Source: CAYWTS01 sp964461265 | Lineage (GTDB): Bacteria > Bacteroidota > Ignavibacteria > Tepidaquicellales > OLB5 | Length of the DNA: 40,163 nt | Direction: 5' to 3' | Assembly (NCBI GenBank): GCA_964461265.1 | Contig: CAYWTS010000020.1 | Span: 1 to 40,163, forward strand | Part shown: piece by piece, positions 14,593 through 24,487 of the stretch | How positions within the stretch are numbered: the first letter of the stretch is position 1 | Layout: each line of letters opens with the position of its first letter | Position numbers and translations under genes: made by a program | The notes under the pieces: generated by a model | Database searches by the model: none | What the model was told of the DNA's origin: nothing | Seen by the model: only the letters and a program-made list of their open reading frames with translations

Positions 14593-14859
14593 TTGTGAAT
14601 CCTTCCTTTAGTTAAAGCCCGCAACTTAATATATTATTATTACAATGTCAAATTATACTAAAATAAAAAGTTTTGCTTTAATTTTGGGAAATCTGATTTA
14701 AAAAGAAATTTCCCCCTGTCAAAGTATTATCACTATCGGAATGTAAGTCATGTGAACATATTACTATAATATTTTTCAAATTCATAACTCACTGCTTCAT
14801 AATTTATAATTTTATATGAATTTCCTTTCCCCCCATTCTTCCCTATTTTCGTGCTGGTT

Positions 14860-15815
14860 ATGTCTGAAAAAGAATATTTACTCGGAACGAACGAAGCTGA
14901 AATAAAACGGCTTGAGTTCCAGCACACGGTATGGAAAGATGTTACTTTAGATNNNNNNNNNNNNNNNNNNNNNNNNNNNNNNNNNNNNNNNNNNNNNNNN
15001 NNNNNNNNNNNNNNNNNNNNNNNNNNNNNNNNNNNNNNNNNNNNNNNNNNNNTGAAATAAAACGGCTTGAGTTCCAGCACACGGTATGGAAAGATGTTAC
15101 TTTAGATTTTCTCGTACGTATCGGTTACCGCCCGGGATTAAAAATTCTCGATGCAGGTTCGGGTCCGGGATTTGTTTCCTTAGACCTTGCCTCATCAAGT
15201 GATGAAATAACTGCTGTTGAACAATCAAAACTATATACCAATTATTTCGAAAGGTGCTGTGAACAGCGGAATATCAGAAATATAAAAATAATTAATTCAC
15301 CGGTAGAAGATGCAAAATTAAAGGAGAATTACTTTGACCTTATTATTATTAGATGGGTGATAGCGTTTGTATCAGAACCCGAACGATTCATAGCAAAACT
15401 TACATCCAGCCTTAAACAAGGAGGTGTGATTGCTATACAGGATTATTACTACGAAGGACTTTCACTCTATCCCCGCGGCGGAATATTCGATAATATGCTT
15501 AAATGGATCCCCAGGTATTATGCTACTGTTGGCGGTGATGCATATATAGCAGCAAAACTCCCCGCAATTTTGCGTAAGCTTGGATACAAAGTTACAGATT
15601 TTACTCCCAATTGCCTTTCAGGCGGACCTGAGAGCAAACCGTTTAACTGGGCATACCGATTTTTCAAATCACATGTAAAGCTGATTGCTGATGCCGGAAT
15701 ATTTTCACACAAAGAAGCGGAAGAAGTTATTGTTGATTGGGAAGCACACAAATCAAATCCCGATGCTTTATTTTTCTCACCGCTTGTGGTTGATGTGGCA
15801 GGAGAAAAGATTTGA
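14860..15815 (+). CDS. class I SAM-dependent methyltransferase (interrupted by a false gap)
   Basis: The Rossmann motif LKILDAGSGPGFVSLDLA and the following acidic ITAVEQS identify a class I methyltransferase; LIIIRWVIAFVSEPERFIAKL matches motif III/post-III of UbiE-like enzymes. The substrate is unknown. The N run at 14953-15052 has the same 55 bases on each side, so deleting the Ns and one copy restores an uninterrupted 266-aa frame from ATG 14860 (MSEKEYLLGTNEAEIKRL). The stop overlaps the TTG start of the downstream transporter (TTGA), so the two are translationally coupled. Confidence 0.87.
14953..15052. other. assembly gap of 100 N, actually an overlap
   Basis: Bases 14898-14952 and 15053-15107 are the same 55-nt sequence, so the two contigs overlap by 55 bases and the gap has no real length. 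The methyltransferase frame is restored when the overlap is collapsed. Confidence 0.93.
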
Positions 15816-16702
15816 TAAAAAGACTCACCTCACATATTCCACTGCACTATAAGGGACTTGTTTACATATCATTCACGGCACTGCTGTGGAGCTCAAGCGG
15901 TATTTTCATTAAAGTCCTGCAGGTAAGTGCATTTCATATATCGTTTTACCGCTCCGGTATTGCGGCATTAACGGTTATAGTTGCATCGCTTCTGCTGAAA
16001 AGAAAACCAAAGATTGAAAAGGATTTTATCTCCAATATCTCGGCAGTATTTTATGCAGGCATATTGATATTCTTCGTCCTTGGTACAAAAATGACAACAG
16101 CAGCCAATGCAATATTCCTGCAATTCACTGCTCCCATTTACCTGCTTTTTTTAGAACCTCTGTTTTTAAAAACAAAGTTCGAAACAAAAAATATAACTGC
16201 AATCATAATAACAATCTTTGGAATGGTTCTGTTCTTCTTCGGCAGGCTTGAGATAGGTAATATTTACGGAAATATTTTTGCAATTATTTCAGGCATCTGT
16301 TTTGCTTTCTTTTCTTTATTTCTGAAATGGAAAAAAATTAAACAACAGGGTGAAAATACTCTATACTCTATTATACTTGGTAATGCAATAGTTGCGTTGG
16401 TCGGTTTTATTATTATTTTTCCCGATTTATCTTTATCGCTTACCGAAATCATTATTCTGCTGTACATGGGAATTTTCCAGATTGGTATTAGCTACATGAT
16501 ATTTAATGAAGGAATAAAATATGTTTCAGCAACCGAATCGATGATAATTGCAACACTTGAGGCGATTTTCAATCCGATATGGGTTTTCCTGGGAATTGGC
16601 GAGCAGCCCTCCGTTTATGCTATAATAGGTGCAGCAATAATTCTTGGTGCTATATTATGGAGAAATCTGAGCAGGAAAGAAAAAGCGTTGATTGTGGATT
16701 AA
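15812..16702 (+). CDS. EamA/DMT-family transporter
   Basis: A 296-aa inner-membrane protein with about ten hydrophobic segments in two halves, as in the drug/metabolite transporter superfamily (EamA, RhaT-like). Recognisable parts are YISFTALLWSSSGIFIKVL at the start, FHISFYRSGIAALTV, TTAANAIFLQFTAPIYLLFL, and in the second half YVSATESMIIATLEAIFNPIWVFLGIGEQPS. The TTG at 15812 overlaps the methyltransferase stop, is preceded by AGGAGA, and is the only start that keeps the first helix. Such proteins often export metabolites, so the coupled methyltransferase may make or modify the exported compound; this is inference. Confidence 0.9.
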   Translation: MIKRLTSHIPLHYKGLVYISFTALLWSSSGIFIKVLQVSAFHISFYRSGIAALTVIVASLLLKRKPKIEKDFISNISAVFYAGILIFFVLGTKMTTAANAIFLQFTAPIYLLFLEPLFLKTKFETKNITAIIITIFGMVLFFFGRLEIGNIYGNIFAIISGICFAFFSLFLKWKKIKQQGENTLYSIILGNAIVALVGFIIIFPDLSLSLTEIIILLYMGIFQIGISYMIFNEGIKYVSATESMIIATLEAIFNPIWVFLGIGEQPSVYAIIGAAIILGAILWRNLSRKEKALIVD

Positions 16703-16755
16703 TTCAATCGAGTCTTTATACATTGCAAAATATATGATATTAAATAAATAGACGA

Positions 16756-18732
16756 CTATGGAGTATAAAAGCAAACATTATTTAAAATAATACCATCCCC
16801 TGTCATGAAATCTCCTGTAACCACAAACTTATTATCGAATAATCTAATTCCTTCTGGTCTCATGTCTAAACCATAACCCATTGGGCATACTTCAGTGCCA
16901 TCCCACATAGCGATATTTCTTGTCATTACTCCATTTAGATACAGAAAATGACCTGTTATAACAATTTTTGGGGGGTCACTGGATGCAAGCTCCCCAAATC
17001 CAGTTACATCTTCAGTATACCCGCTAGTTCCTGTGCCAAGTGCGTGCCAGCTTCCGTCGTAATATGCAACATTGTTTGCACTTATTCCGCCTATAGTGTC
17101 AAAATTACCGCCAGCCCATAACCGGTTTTGTGAATCTACAAATAACCTTAGAATATATCCGTATTTCAAAGAACTTACTGCAGTATCCCAACTGCTTCCA
17201 TCCCATGTTGCAAGACTATGGGTTTGAATACCGCCTGCATTGGTGAACTCTCCCCCAACTACTAAAACAGTTTGTGCAGACCAGGGATTTATATTATAAG
17301 GTATTATACAGTATACATTTCCACCTGTTATTCCAGACCTTAAGCTATCCCAATTAACTCCGTCCCATTGTGCAATCTTGTTAACTGTAAGATTTCCTGA
17401 TGCAGTGAACTTGCCTCCTGCTATCATTTTATTTCCATATTGCACTACTGCCATAACAAATGGCTCATTACCGCCGCTAAATCCGCTGCCCATTGGTTCC
17501 CATGCAGAAGCACCCGGTTTAAATTGAGCTATATAGTTATAAGTCCCTTCTCCGCATCTGCCTGTTGTAAACTGACCACATGCAACAAGTGTATCACCAT
17601 AGGTTTGTGCCTCGTAAACTAAAGTATTAAACCCGCAGCCAATCCTTACCCATTTGGTTGAGTCCCATCGCGCAATATTATATACAGTATCCCAATTATT
17701 AGGGTTTGCATATGTTCCGTTAGCTCTATCGAAATAGCCTGCAATTACTAAACTGCCCTGCCAAATGCTTGGCTCACCGCCATAAGATTCACATAAGAAA
17801 TTCTGGCTAAGTGTTTTATAGGCAAAACCGTTACCGATTGAGCTGTATTTGGATGTGTATGGATTACTTTGTTTTGTAAACCAAACTGCATCACATGTAT
17901 CTATTCCTGGTCCTATACCGTTCTGTAAATGATAGCTAACATTTCCGGGACAATAATTGGTTGCATCAGGATATTTTCTGTCACATTTGCTGTAGGTTAC
18001 AGAATCATAAATATTTTGCCCTACGCCTTCTTTAAAGTTCCATACCATTAATGTATCGTTTATTATAATTTTCACTCTTCCTATATTTCCTTTAGTATAA
18101 AATTCTGTCGGTACATTTCCCGGTTCGCCGCAATAACGTGCCGGTGCTGAAATGTTTCCGATTGTAAATGCTTTGGGATCATAAGATTCATTTTTAACAT
18201 TCCAGTAATAGCCCGTATATGTATATGTCAATGTATCATTATTATACATTCTAAGTACAGAATCCGATTTATGCCATGTTATTTTATATGTATGAAAGCT
18301 TGAATCTGCTGTAGATAAATAATAAACAACTTTCCAGCGTTCAGGGTCATTACCACTTGGCATTCTTAATTCAATTGCATTATCATTTTCAATCTTATAA
18401 GCAAGAGCTCATCCTGAATCTGTAGAACCATATTTTCCCATTATATGCATTCGTTGTCTCGGTAAGCCAATTCCTATTGTAATTTCAAGAGTAAAACTAT
18501 CTGTGGTTCCGTAGTTTATATTCAATATCTTAACATCCTGCCCCCTTAAAAAAGAATTATAACCATTAAAAGAGCAGTATCCGCTTGTGTAGGGTGATAA
18601 AGAAAAAGATGTATCTATATTAGTACACGAAGGATTGATAACAGGGTTGAAATTAGAGTTGTACGTGGCGAAGAATGTAATAAATATAATTGAAAAAAAT
18701 AAAAATATAGAAAAGAATTTTCTTGGTTTCAT
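16756..18732 (-). pseudogene. LamG-like plus propeller-repeat exported protein, interrupted by in-frame TGA
   Basis: One continuous frame runs from ATG 18732 to TAG 16756 (about 658 codons) except for a TGA at 18409-18411. The N-terminus MKPRKFFSIFLFFSIIF is a signal peptide. A LamG/concanavalin-like domain surrounds the stop: SFTLEITIGIG, MGKYGSTDSG, stop, ALAYKIENDNAIEL. In LamG domains that position is commonly Trp (SGWAL), so TGG to TGA is the simplest explanation. After the LamG part come propeller repeats like those of the 8908 and 10720 genes (GGEFTNAGGI, ATWDGSSW, AGGNFDTIGGI). It ends NVCFYTP without a T9SS tail. It is a decaying gene or a base error. Confidence 0.7.
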
Positions 18733-18807
18733 AGTTTTTTACTTTATTTTTAGTAAAAATATGTAAACAAGAAACTCAATAATCTTTACTTTTATTAGAA
18801 ACTAACT

Positions 18808-20085
18808 TTATCTAATCAGAATCATTTTTTTAGTATTTGAAAATCCTTCCGATTCAAGCTTATAAAAATAAACTCCGCTAGAAAAACCAGACCCGTCAAA
18901 TTCTACATTGTAAACACCGGGATTGAGTTTTTGGTTAACCAGAGTTGCAACTTCTTTACCGGTTATTTCATATACTTTCAAAATTACAAACCTCGAGCCG
19001 TTTATGTCAGAGGATTTGCCTGGAAATTGAAACTCGATGATTGTTTTAGGGTTAAACGGGTTTGGATAATTTTGTGATAGTGTAAATTTTTTTGGAACTT
19101 CATTGTTTGGGATAATACCAACAATTGAGCCACCACCATCGGTCGTCTTAAGTATTATACCATTATGACCTACAATCCAACCGGTATTTTCATTTACAAA
19201 AAAGACCGATTTTAATTTTACATTTACACCACTTGTTTGAACTCCCCAATTCATTCCTCCATTTGTTGACTTAATTATAACACCTCCATCACCAACAATC
19301 CATCCGCTCTGAGAATCAGTAAAGCGAATTGAACGCCAGCCGCCTGAAAAACCTATTGGTATAGGAATCCAAGAAATGCCCCCATCGGTGCTTTTATATA
19401 CTGTATCACTGCCCCAACTTGGTGTCCAGCCTGTTAAAGCGTTTATAAAATGAATTGAACGTAACGTTGCATAAATATTAATTGGGGTAAAAAACCAGTT
19501 TATACCACCGTTAATAGTTTTACCAACTTTCCAGGACCCGCAAACCCATCCGGTTAACGCGTCTATAAAAAATATTGAATAAAAGTTAGGTCCTATCGAA
19601 TTTGAATATACTGAAAACCAATTATTTCCTCCATTCGTTGTTTTAATTATTACATCAAAGGAGTCTGCTAATTGATTTAAACCTGGAAGAATATCACCTG
19701 CTGCCCAGCCAGTCATTTCATCAACGAAATAAACAGAATATAAAAAACGAGTATTAGGCGGGACTGTTTGATTTGTCCAGTTATTTCCTCCGTTTGTTGT
19801 CTTTATAACCAGTTGGTTTGAAACTGCCCATCCTGTTAATGAATTAATAAAAAAAATGGAGTATAAGCCTAAACCGCTTAATTGGGTTGATAACCAGTTA
19901 TTACCGCCATTAGTTGTCTTGGAAACAATATCACCTCCTGCTGCCCAGCCGGTTAATTCATTAACAAAAAAAACTGATTCGTAATAAGCTGTACCTCCAG
20001 AGTTTTGCTGAAACCAACCAGTCTGGGCAAATGTTAAATTTGCGGTTATTAAGAAAAGAAATAAGATTTTGAGTGTCTTATTCAT
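18808..20085 (-). CDS. secreted Ycf48/Asp-box propeller protein with T9SS tail
   Basis: A 425-aa exported protein. Signal peptide MNKTLKILFLFLITANLTFA, then repeated units of the form xTGWAxGxxxxxxKTTNGGxNW, the Ycf48/Asp-box (BNR) repeat, about seven times, giving a likely seven-bladed propeller. The C-terminal T9SS tail reads NYPNPFNPKTIIEFQFP, GKEVATLVNQKL, FSSGVYFYKL, TKKMILIR. In plants and cyanobacteria Ycf48 is a photosystem assembly factor, but in this group such proteins are secreted and their role is unknown. It lies immediately upstream of the broken LamG gene on the same strand, with 75 bp between. Confidence 0.88.
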   Translation of the reverse strand: MNKTLKILFLFLITANLTFAQTGWFQQNSGGTAYYESVFFVNELTGWAAGGDIVSKTTNGGNNWLSTQLSGLGLYSIFFINSLTGWAVSNQLVIKTTNGGNNWTNQTVPPNTRFLYSVYFVDEMTGWAAGDILPGLNQLADSFDVIIKTTNGGNNWFSVYSNSIGPNFYSIFFIDALTGWVCGSWKVGKTINGGINWFFTPINIYATLRSIHFINALTGWTPSWGSDTVYKSTDGGISWIPIPIGFSGGWRSIRFTDSQSGWIVGDGGVIIKSTNGGMNWGVQTSGVNVKLKSVFFVNENTGWIVGHNGIILKTTDGGGSIVGIIPNNEVPKKFTLSQNYPNPFNPKTIIEFQFPGKSSDINGSRFVILKVYEITGKEVATLVNQKLNPGVYNVEFDGSGFSSGVYFYKLESEGFSNTKKMILIR

Positions 20086-20301
20086 TTATAAAGAATGGGT
20101 GAATAATTATAATATATTTAATCCCGTATGTCAAGGTAAATTTAATAATTTGAATAACTTTTTAGGTAATAAAAAAAAGTAAAACATTTTATTAAAAATC
20201 ACTTCCTGTCTGATTCTAATACTATTCCCTCATTTCTCCTTGTAACTTCAGAGCATAAATCATAAATTTGCATATTAATTACTAAAATCAACACATTTTA
20301 A

Positions 20302-21114
20302 ATGAGAGAAGAAACTACCCCCTCTAAGAGCTACAAAAACATAATTATAACTAAACTCCCTAATCCCAAAGGCTTAATGGTTGGACAGGTTCAGCTTAAC
20401 CGTCCCGATGCTTTAAACGCTCTTAACATCGAGTTAATGGGCGAACTACTTGATGCTTTGCAGAAATTCGAGAAAGATAATGAAGTCGGATGTATAATAA
20501 TCACCGGTAACGAAAAAGCATTTGCAGCTGGTGCCGATATAAAAGAATTCGTATCACAGGGTGTTATAGAAATGTATGTCCGCGACCAGTTCACGACATG
20601 GGATAAAATCCGCAAAATTAAAAAACCTATTATTGCCGCAACATCAGGATTTGTACTTGGCGGAGGCTGTGAACTGGCAATGCTTTGCGATATGATTATT
20701 GCAGCAGAATGCACAAAGTTCGGACAGCCCGAAATCAAGCTTGGCATCATACCCGGTGCAGGCGGAACGCAGCGGCTGACAAGGGCAATTGGAAAAGCAA
20801 GGGCTATGGAAATGATACTAACCGGAAGAATGTACACTGCAAAAGAAATGTTCTGTGCCGGGCTTGTGAGCAGGGTTGTCGACGATAACGTTTACCTTGA
20901 AGAAGCACAGGCAATAGCAAAAGAAATTGCCTCAATGCCGCTGATTGCACTTCAGGTTGCCAAAGAAACAATATTAAAATCGTTTGACACAACTATTGAA
21001 GTAGGTATAGAATATGAAAGAAAAGCTTTCTACACGCTTTTTGCCTCCGAAGATATGAAGGAAGGTATGAATGCATTCATCGAAAAACGCAAGCCCCAGT
21101 GGAAAGGAAAATAA
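20302..21114 (+). CDS. enoyl-CoA hydratase (crotonase family)
   Basis: Hydrates trans-2-enoyl-CoA to 3-hydroxyacyl-CoA in fatty-acid beta-oxidation or a related acyl-CoA pathway. The 270-aa protein shows QLNRPDALNALN, the oxyanion-hole loop AFAAGADIKEF, SGFVLGGGCELAMLCDMIIA with the first catalytic Glu, and FGQPEIKLGIIPGAGGTQRL with the second. Both glutamates point to a true hydratase rather than an isomerase or ligase. The N-terminus has about 15 extra residues. The protease gene begins 13 bp downstream, so this may be the first gene of a crotonase-protease-sdhAB transcript. Confidence 0.93.
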   Translation: MREETTPSKSYKNIIITKLPNPKGLMVGQVQLNRPDALNALNIELMGELLDALQKFEKDNEVGCIIITGNEKAFAAGADIKEFVSQGVIEMYVRDQFTTWDKIRKIKKPIIAATSGFVLGGGCELAMLCDMIIAAECTKFGQPEIKLGIIPGAGGTQRLTRAIGKARAMEMILTGRMYTAKEMFCAGLVSRVVDDNVYLEEAQAIAKEIASMPLIALQVAKETILKSFDTTIEVGIEYERKAFYTLFASEDMKEGMNAFIEKRKPQWKGK

Positions 21115-21127
21115 CACATTGAATATT

Positions 21128-22741
21128 ATGCGGAGTATGCAGAAGGCTGCAGTATTATTTTTTCTAATTCATATATGCATAGTTTCATCATTCACACAGG
21201 AAAAAGAAATCGCACCTGCACCTGTTTTAGAAGCCAAAAGCAGTGATGATTTAAATGCCGAGCAAATCATTGAAATGAACAAACCTGCTCTGGTTTCTAT
21301 CTTCTATCATGAAAGCAATTACTATTCGTATTACTCGTTTACCTATAAAGATACTACCTTACTTAACGGCAGCGGTTTTATATTCGATTCTACCGGTATA
21401 ATAGGCACAAACTTTCACGTTGTAGACGGAATTGACAGTCTTTTGGTGAAAACCTCAGACGGATCATTTTATAACGCAGAGCTTCTTTACTCCGATGAGA
21501 AAAATGATATAGCTCTATTAAAAATAATCGATACTACCGGCAGGGTATTTCAGGTTATAAAATTCGGAAATTCGGATGCAGTAAAAGTCGGGCAGGATGT
21601 ATTTGCCATCGGAAGTCCGCTGGGATACGAATATACAATATCACAGGGAATTATTGCAGGTATCAGGGAAAATGAAGTCGTAAGTTTCTATGACCCTGTT
21701 ACTTACTTACCAGTAGAAAAGCATTTTAAAAAAGTTATACAAATCACAGCAGCAATTTCACCCGGTAACAGCGGCGGGGCTCTCTTCAATAAAAAGGGTG
21801 AAGTAATCGGAATCACAACATACACTTATACAGGTTATGGCAACCTTAATTTTGCTGTGGCTATCAATATTTTTATTGAATTAAAAAATTCCATAAATCT
21901 TGCAAATATCGAAACCGATGAAGATGCCGTTAAGAAACGAGCCGAAAGCCTGTTTTTCTCAAACTTAAGACTTGCAAGAAGTTTCAAAGACCAGGTGAGC
22001 TACAACTGGTTTTACGTTAAGCAAAAGGATACAATGAAAGTAGTCGATAGCTTTTACCTTCAGCAGGATTCGCTTGTCCGTGCAAACTTCAATAAAGCAG
22101 AGATATATTTCAATAAATGCATCGAGATGCAGCCAGATACTTTTTATACTTACCAGGACCTTTTAGATATGTATGTGTTTACCGAGAATTATCAAAAAGC
22201 TGAGAACTTGTACCTGCACATAAAAGAAAAATTCCAGTCTGATAGCTTATTAAACCTCCTGTCTTCCAGCTTAGCAAATGCTTACGAAATTTCGAAAGAA
22301 TATCAAAAAGCTTTGCAGTTTTATTATAAAATGCTGAAGGTCGATAGTACCGATATCACAATTTTTTATTCTATAGCAAACATACATCAGAAGATGGGAA
22401 AGTATAAAAAAGCTATAAAAGAGTACAACAGGATTTTAAAAATAGACCCGAATTATTCACAGGCATACATTCAGCTTGGCATAATTTATTACGAGAAGCT
22501 GGAAGATTTCACAAAGGCGAGGAAGTATCTTGAAAAAGCAAATGAAATTGAGCTTGGAATGTACAGTTATGGCTCATACAATGTTGATCTGCACTATTAC
22601 CTCGGCATGATAGCCGTTAAAGAAGGCAGAAAGATGACCGCTTTGCTTGAATATCTTGAGTTAAAAAACATTTATACATATACAGAAGAAGACAACCAAA
22701 AAAAATTAAAACTATACAAAGCTATACAGAAATTAAACTAA
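21128..22741 (+). CDS. trypsin-like serine protease (HtrA-type catalytic domain) with C-terminal TPRs
   Basis: A 537-aa exported protein. The start at 21128 (MRSMQKAAVLFFLIHICIV) gives a signal peptide ending SFTQ; an in-frame extension to 21071 would overlap the crotonase gene. The S1C catalytic triad is visible: His in GTNFHVVDG, Asp in EKNDIALLKI, Ser in SPGNSGGAL. There is no PDZ domain. Instead the C-terminal half has several TPRs, for example YQKALQFYYKMLKVD and YKKAIKEYNRILKIDPNYSQAY. It probably acts in the periplasm as a quality-control protease recruiting partners through TPRs. sdhA starts 6 bp downstream, suggesting co-expression with the respiratory complex. Confidence 0.88.
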   Translation: MRSMQKAAVLFFLIHICIVSSFTQEKEIAPAPVLEAKSSDDLNAEQIIEMNKPALVSIFYHESNYYSYYSFTYKDTTLLNGSGFIFDSTGIIGTNFHVVDGIDSLLVKTSDGSFYNAELLYSDEKNDIALLKIIDTTGRVFQVIKFGNSDAVKVGQDVFAIGSPLGYEYTISQGIIAGIRENEVVSFYDPVTYLPVEKHFKKVIQITAAISPGNSGGALFNKKGEVIGITTYTYTGYGNLNFAVAINIFIELKNSINLANIETDEDAVKKRAESLFFSNLRLARSFKDQVSYNWFYVKQKDTMKVVDSFYLQQDSLVRANFNKAEIYFNKCIEMQPDTFYTYQDLLDMYVFTENYQKAENLYLHIKEKFQSDSLLNLLSSSLANAYEISKEYQKALQFYYKMLKVDSTDITIFYSIANIHQKMGKYKKAIKEYNRILKIDPNYSQAYIQLGIIYYEKLEDFTKARKYLEKANEIELGMYSYGSYNVDLHYYLGMIAVKEGRKMTALLEYLELKNIYTYTEEDNQKKLKLYKAIQKLN

Positions 22742-22747
22742 TTTAAA

Positions 22748-24387
22748 ATGATACATAAATTCGATGTGGTAATAGTTGGAGCCGGAGGTGCCGGTTTAAG
22801 AGCTGCGGTAGAAATACCGCGTGAGTACTCCTGTGCGGTAATATCGAAAGTATTCCCTACACGCTCGCACACAGGAACTGCACAGGGCGGTGTTTGCGCA
22901 GCACTTGCTAACGAAGAGCATGACACATGGGAATACCACGCATTTGATACGGTAAAAGGCTCCGATTACCTTGGCGACCAGGATGCAATAGATATAATGT
23001 GCCAGGACGCACCCCGGGCAATAATAGAGCTTGAACACATGGGCATGCCGTTTTCAAGAACACCGGACGGTAAAATAGGTCAAAGACAATTCGGCGGGCA
23101 TACACGCCCTGAAGACCCGAATGACCCGAATTCTAAACGCGTACCCGTTAAGCGTGCATGCTACTCAGCCGATAGAACAGGGCACGTGATGCTGCATACT
23201 CTGTATGAAACATGTATTAAAAACCAGGTCAGGTTTTTTTCAGAATATTTTGTAACCGAACTGATTATTGAAAACGGAATTTGTAAAGGGATAGTAGCTC
23301 TTGATACAGCCACTTCCGAAATTCACATTTTCCATGCTAAGGCAGTTATGTTTGCCACCGGTGGTTTCGGACGTGTATTCAGGATTACCTCTAATGCACA
23401 CGTTGGAACGGGAGACGGATGTACTCTGGTTTATAATGCCGGCCTGCCTCTTGAGGACATGGAATTTTTCCAGTTCCACCCAACCGGCTTGTGGAAGCTC
23501 GGAATACTTGTATCGGAAGCTGCCAGAGGCGAAGGCGGTATATTAAGGAATAAAGACGGCGAGCGTTTTATGGAAAGATATGCCCCGACAGTCAAAGACC
23601 TTGCTCCGCGCGATATGATTTCACGTGCAATAATCACTGAAATAAGAGAAGGCAGGGGTATACAAGGCAGTGACGGAACATATTATATGAATTTAGACCT
23701 AACACATCTTGGTAAGAAAATAATAGACGAAAAACTTCCCGAAATTACAGGTTTTGCACGAACATACCTTGGAGTGGAGCCGACTAAAGAACCAGTTCCA
23801 ATTCAGCCAACAGCACATTATGCAATGGGCGGAATTCCTACCAATGCAGATGGCGAGGTAATAAGTGACGTAAAAGGGAAAGTTGTAAAAGGCTTTTACT
23901 CTGCAGGCGAGTGTGCATGCGTATCGGTTCATGGTGCAAACAGGCTCGGGACAAATTCTCTGCTCGACCTGGTTGTTTTTGGAAGACGCGGCGGCAAAAA
24001 AATGGCTGAGTTTTTGAAAACTGCTGAATTCTCCGATTTGAAAAGTGATACAGGCAACGCCACAAAAGAACAGGTCAGCTGGATTCTGAATAATTCAGGC
24101 AGTGAAAAAGTTCCTGTTATCAGGCGTGAATTGCAGGAGAATATGATGGAAAAATGCGGTATTTTCAGGAATGAAAAGGGACTAACCGAAATGAAGGAGC
24201 TCATTAAGCAATATAAACAGAGATTTAAAAATATATCAGTGCAGGATAAAGGAACCGTGTTTAACACCGAAATGCTGGAAGCAATCGAGCTGTATAACAT
24301 GATGGAAGTTGCCGATACAATTGTGCATGGTGCACTGCTCAGAACCGAATCACGCGGTGCACACAGCCGTGAAGATTTCCCGAACCG
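22748..24387 (+). CDS. sdhA: succinate dehydrogenase / fumarate reductase flavoprotein subunit (3' end in gap)
   Basis: Catalyses succinate/fumarate interconversion on FAD. The visible 547 residues start MIHKFDVVIVGAGGAGLRAA (dinucleotide-binding GAGGAG). FPTRSHTGTAQGG holds the His that covalently binds FAD. QFGGHTRPED, FFQFHPTGL and HYAMGGI follow, and RRELQENMMEKCGIFR forms the start of the helical capping region. The frame is cut at the N run after REDFPNR, so the last few dozen residues are missing. Directly preceded (6 bp) by the protease gene and followed across the gap by sdhB. No membrane-anchor subunit gene is visible. Confidence 0.95.
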
Positions 24388-24487
24388 NNNNNNNNNNNNN
24401 NNNNNNNNNNNNNNNNNNNNNNNNNNNNNNNNNNNNNNNNNNNNNNNNNNNNNNNNNNNNNNNNNNNNNNNNNNNNNNNNNNNNNNN
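24388..24487. other. assembly gap of 100 N between sdhA and sdhB
   Basis: The flanks do not overlap. The missing DNA must contain the sdhA 3' end and the sdhB 5' end, together more than 100 bases if both have usual lengths, so the N count is a placeholder. The two partial proteins happen to be in the same frame, but this does not indicate a fusion. Confidence 0.9.

Noticed and set aside
18409..18411. TGA read as Trp by a changed genetic code.
   Set aside because: TGA is used as a normal stop in the methyltransferase and ABC ATPase genes, and TGG encodes Trp throughout.
18808..20085. A photosystem assembly factor, on the basis of the Ycf48 repeat.
   Set aside because: The T9SS tail and absence of photosynthesis genes point to a secreted propeller.
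21071..21127. Longer N-terminus for the HtrA-type protease.
   Set aside because: It would overlap the crotonase 3' end and hide the signal peptide; the ATG at 21128 fits better.
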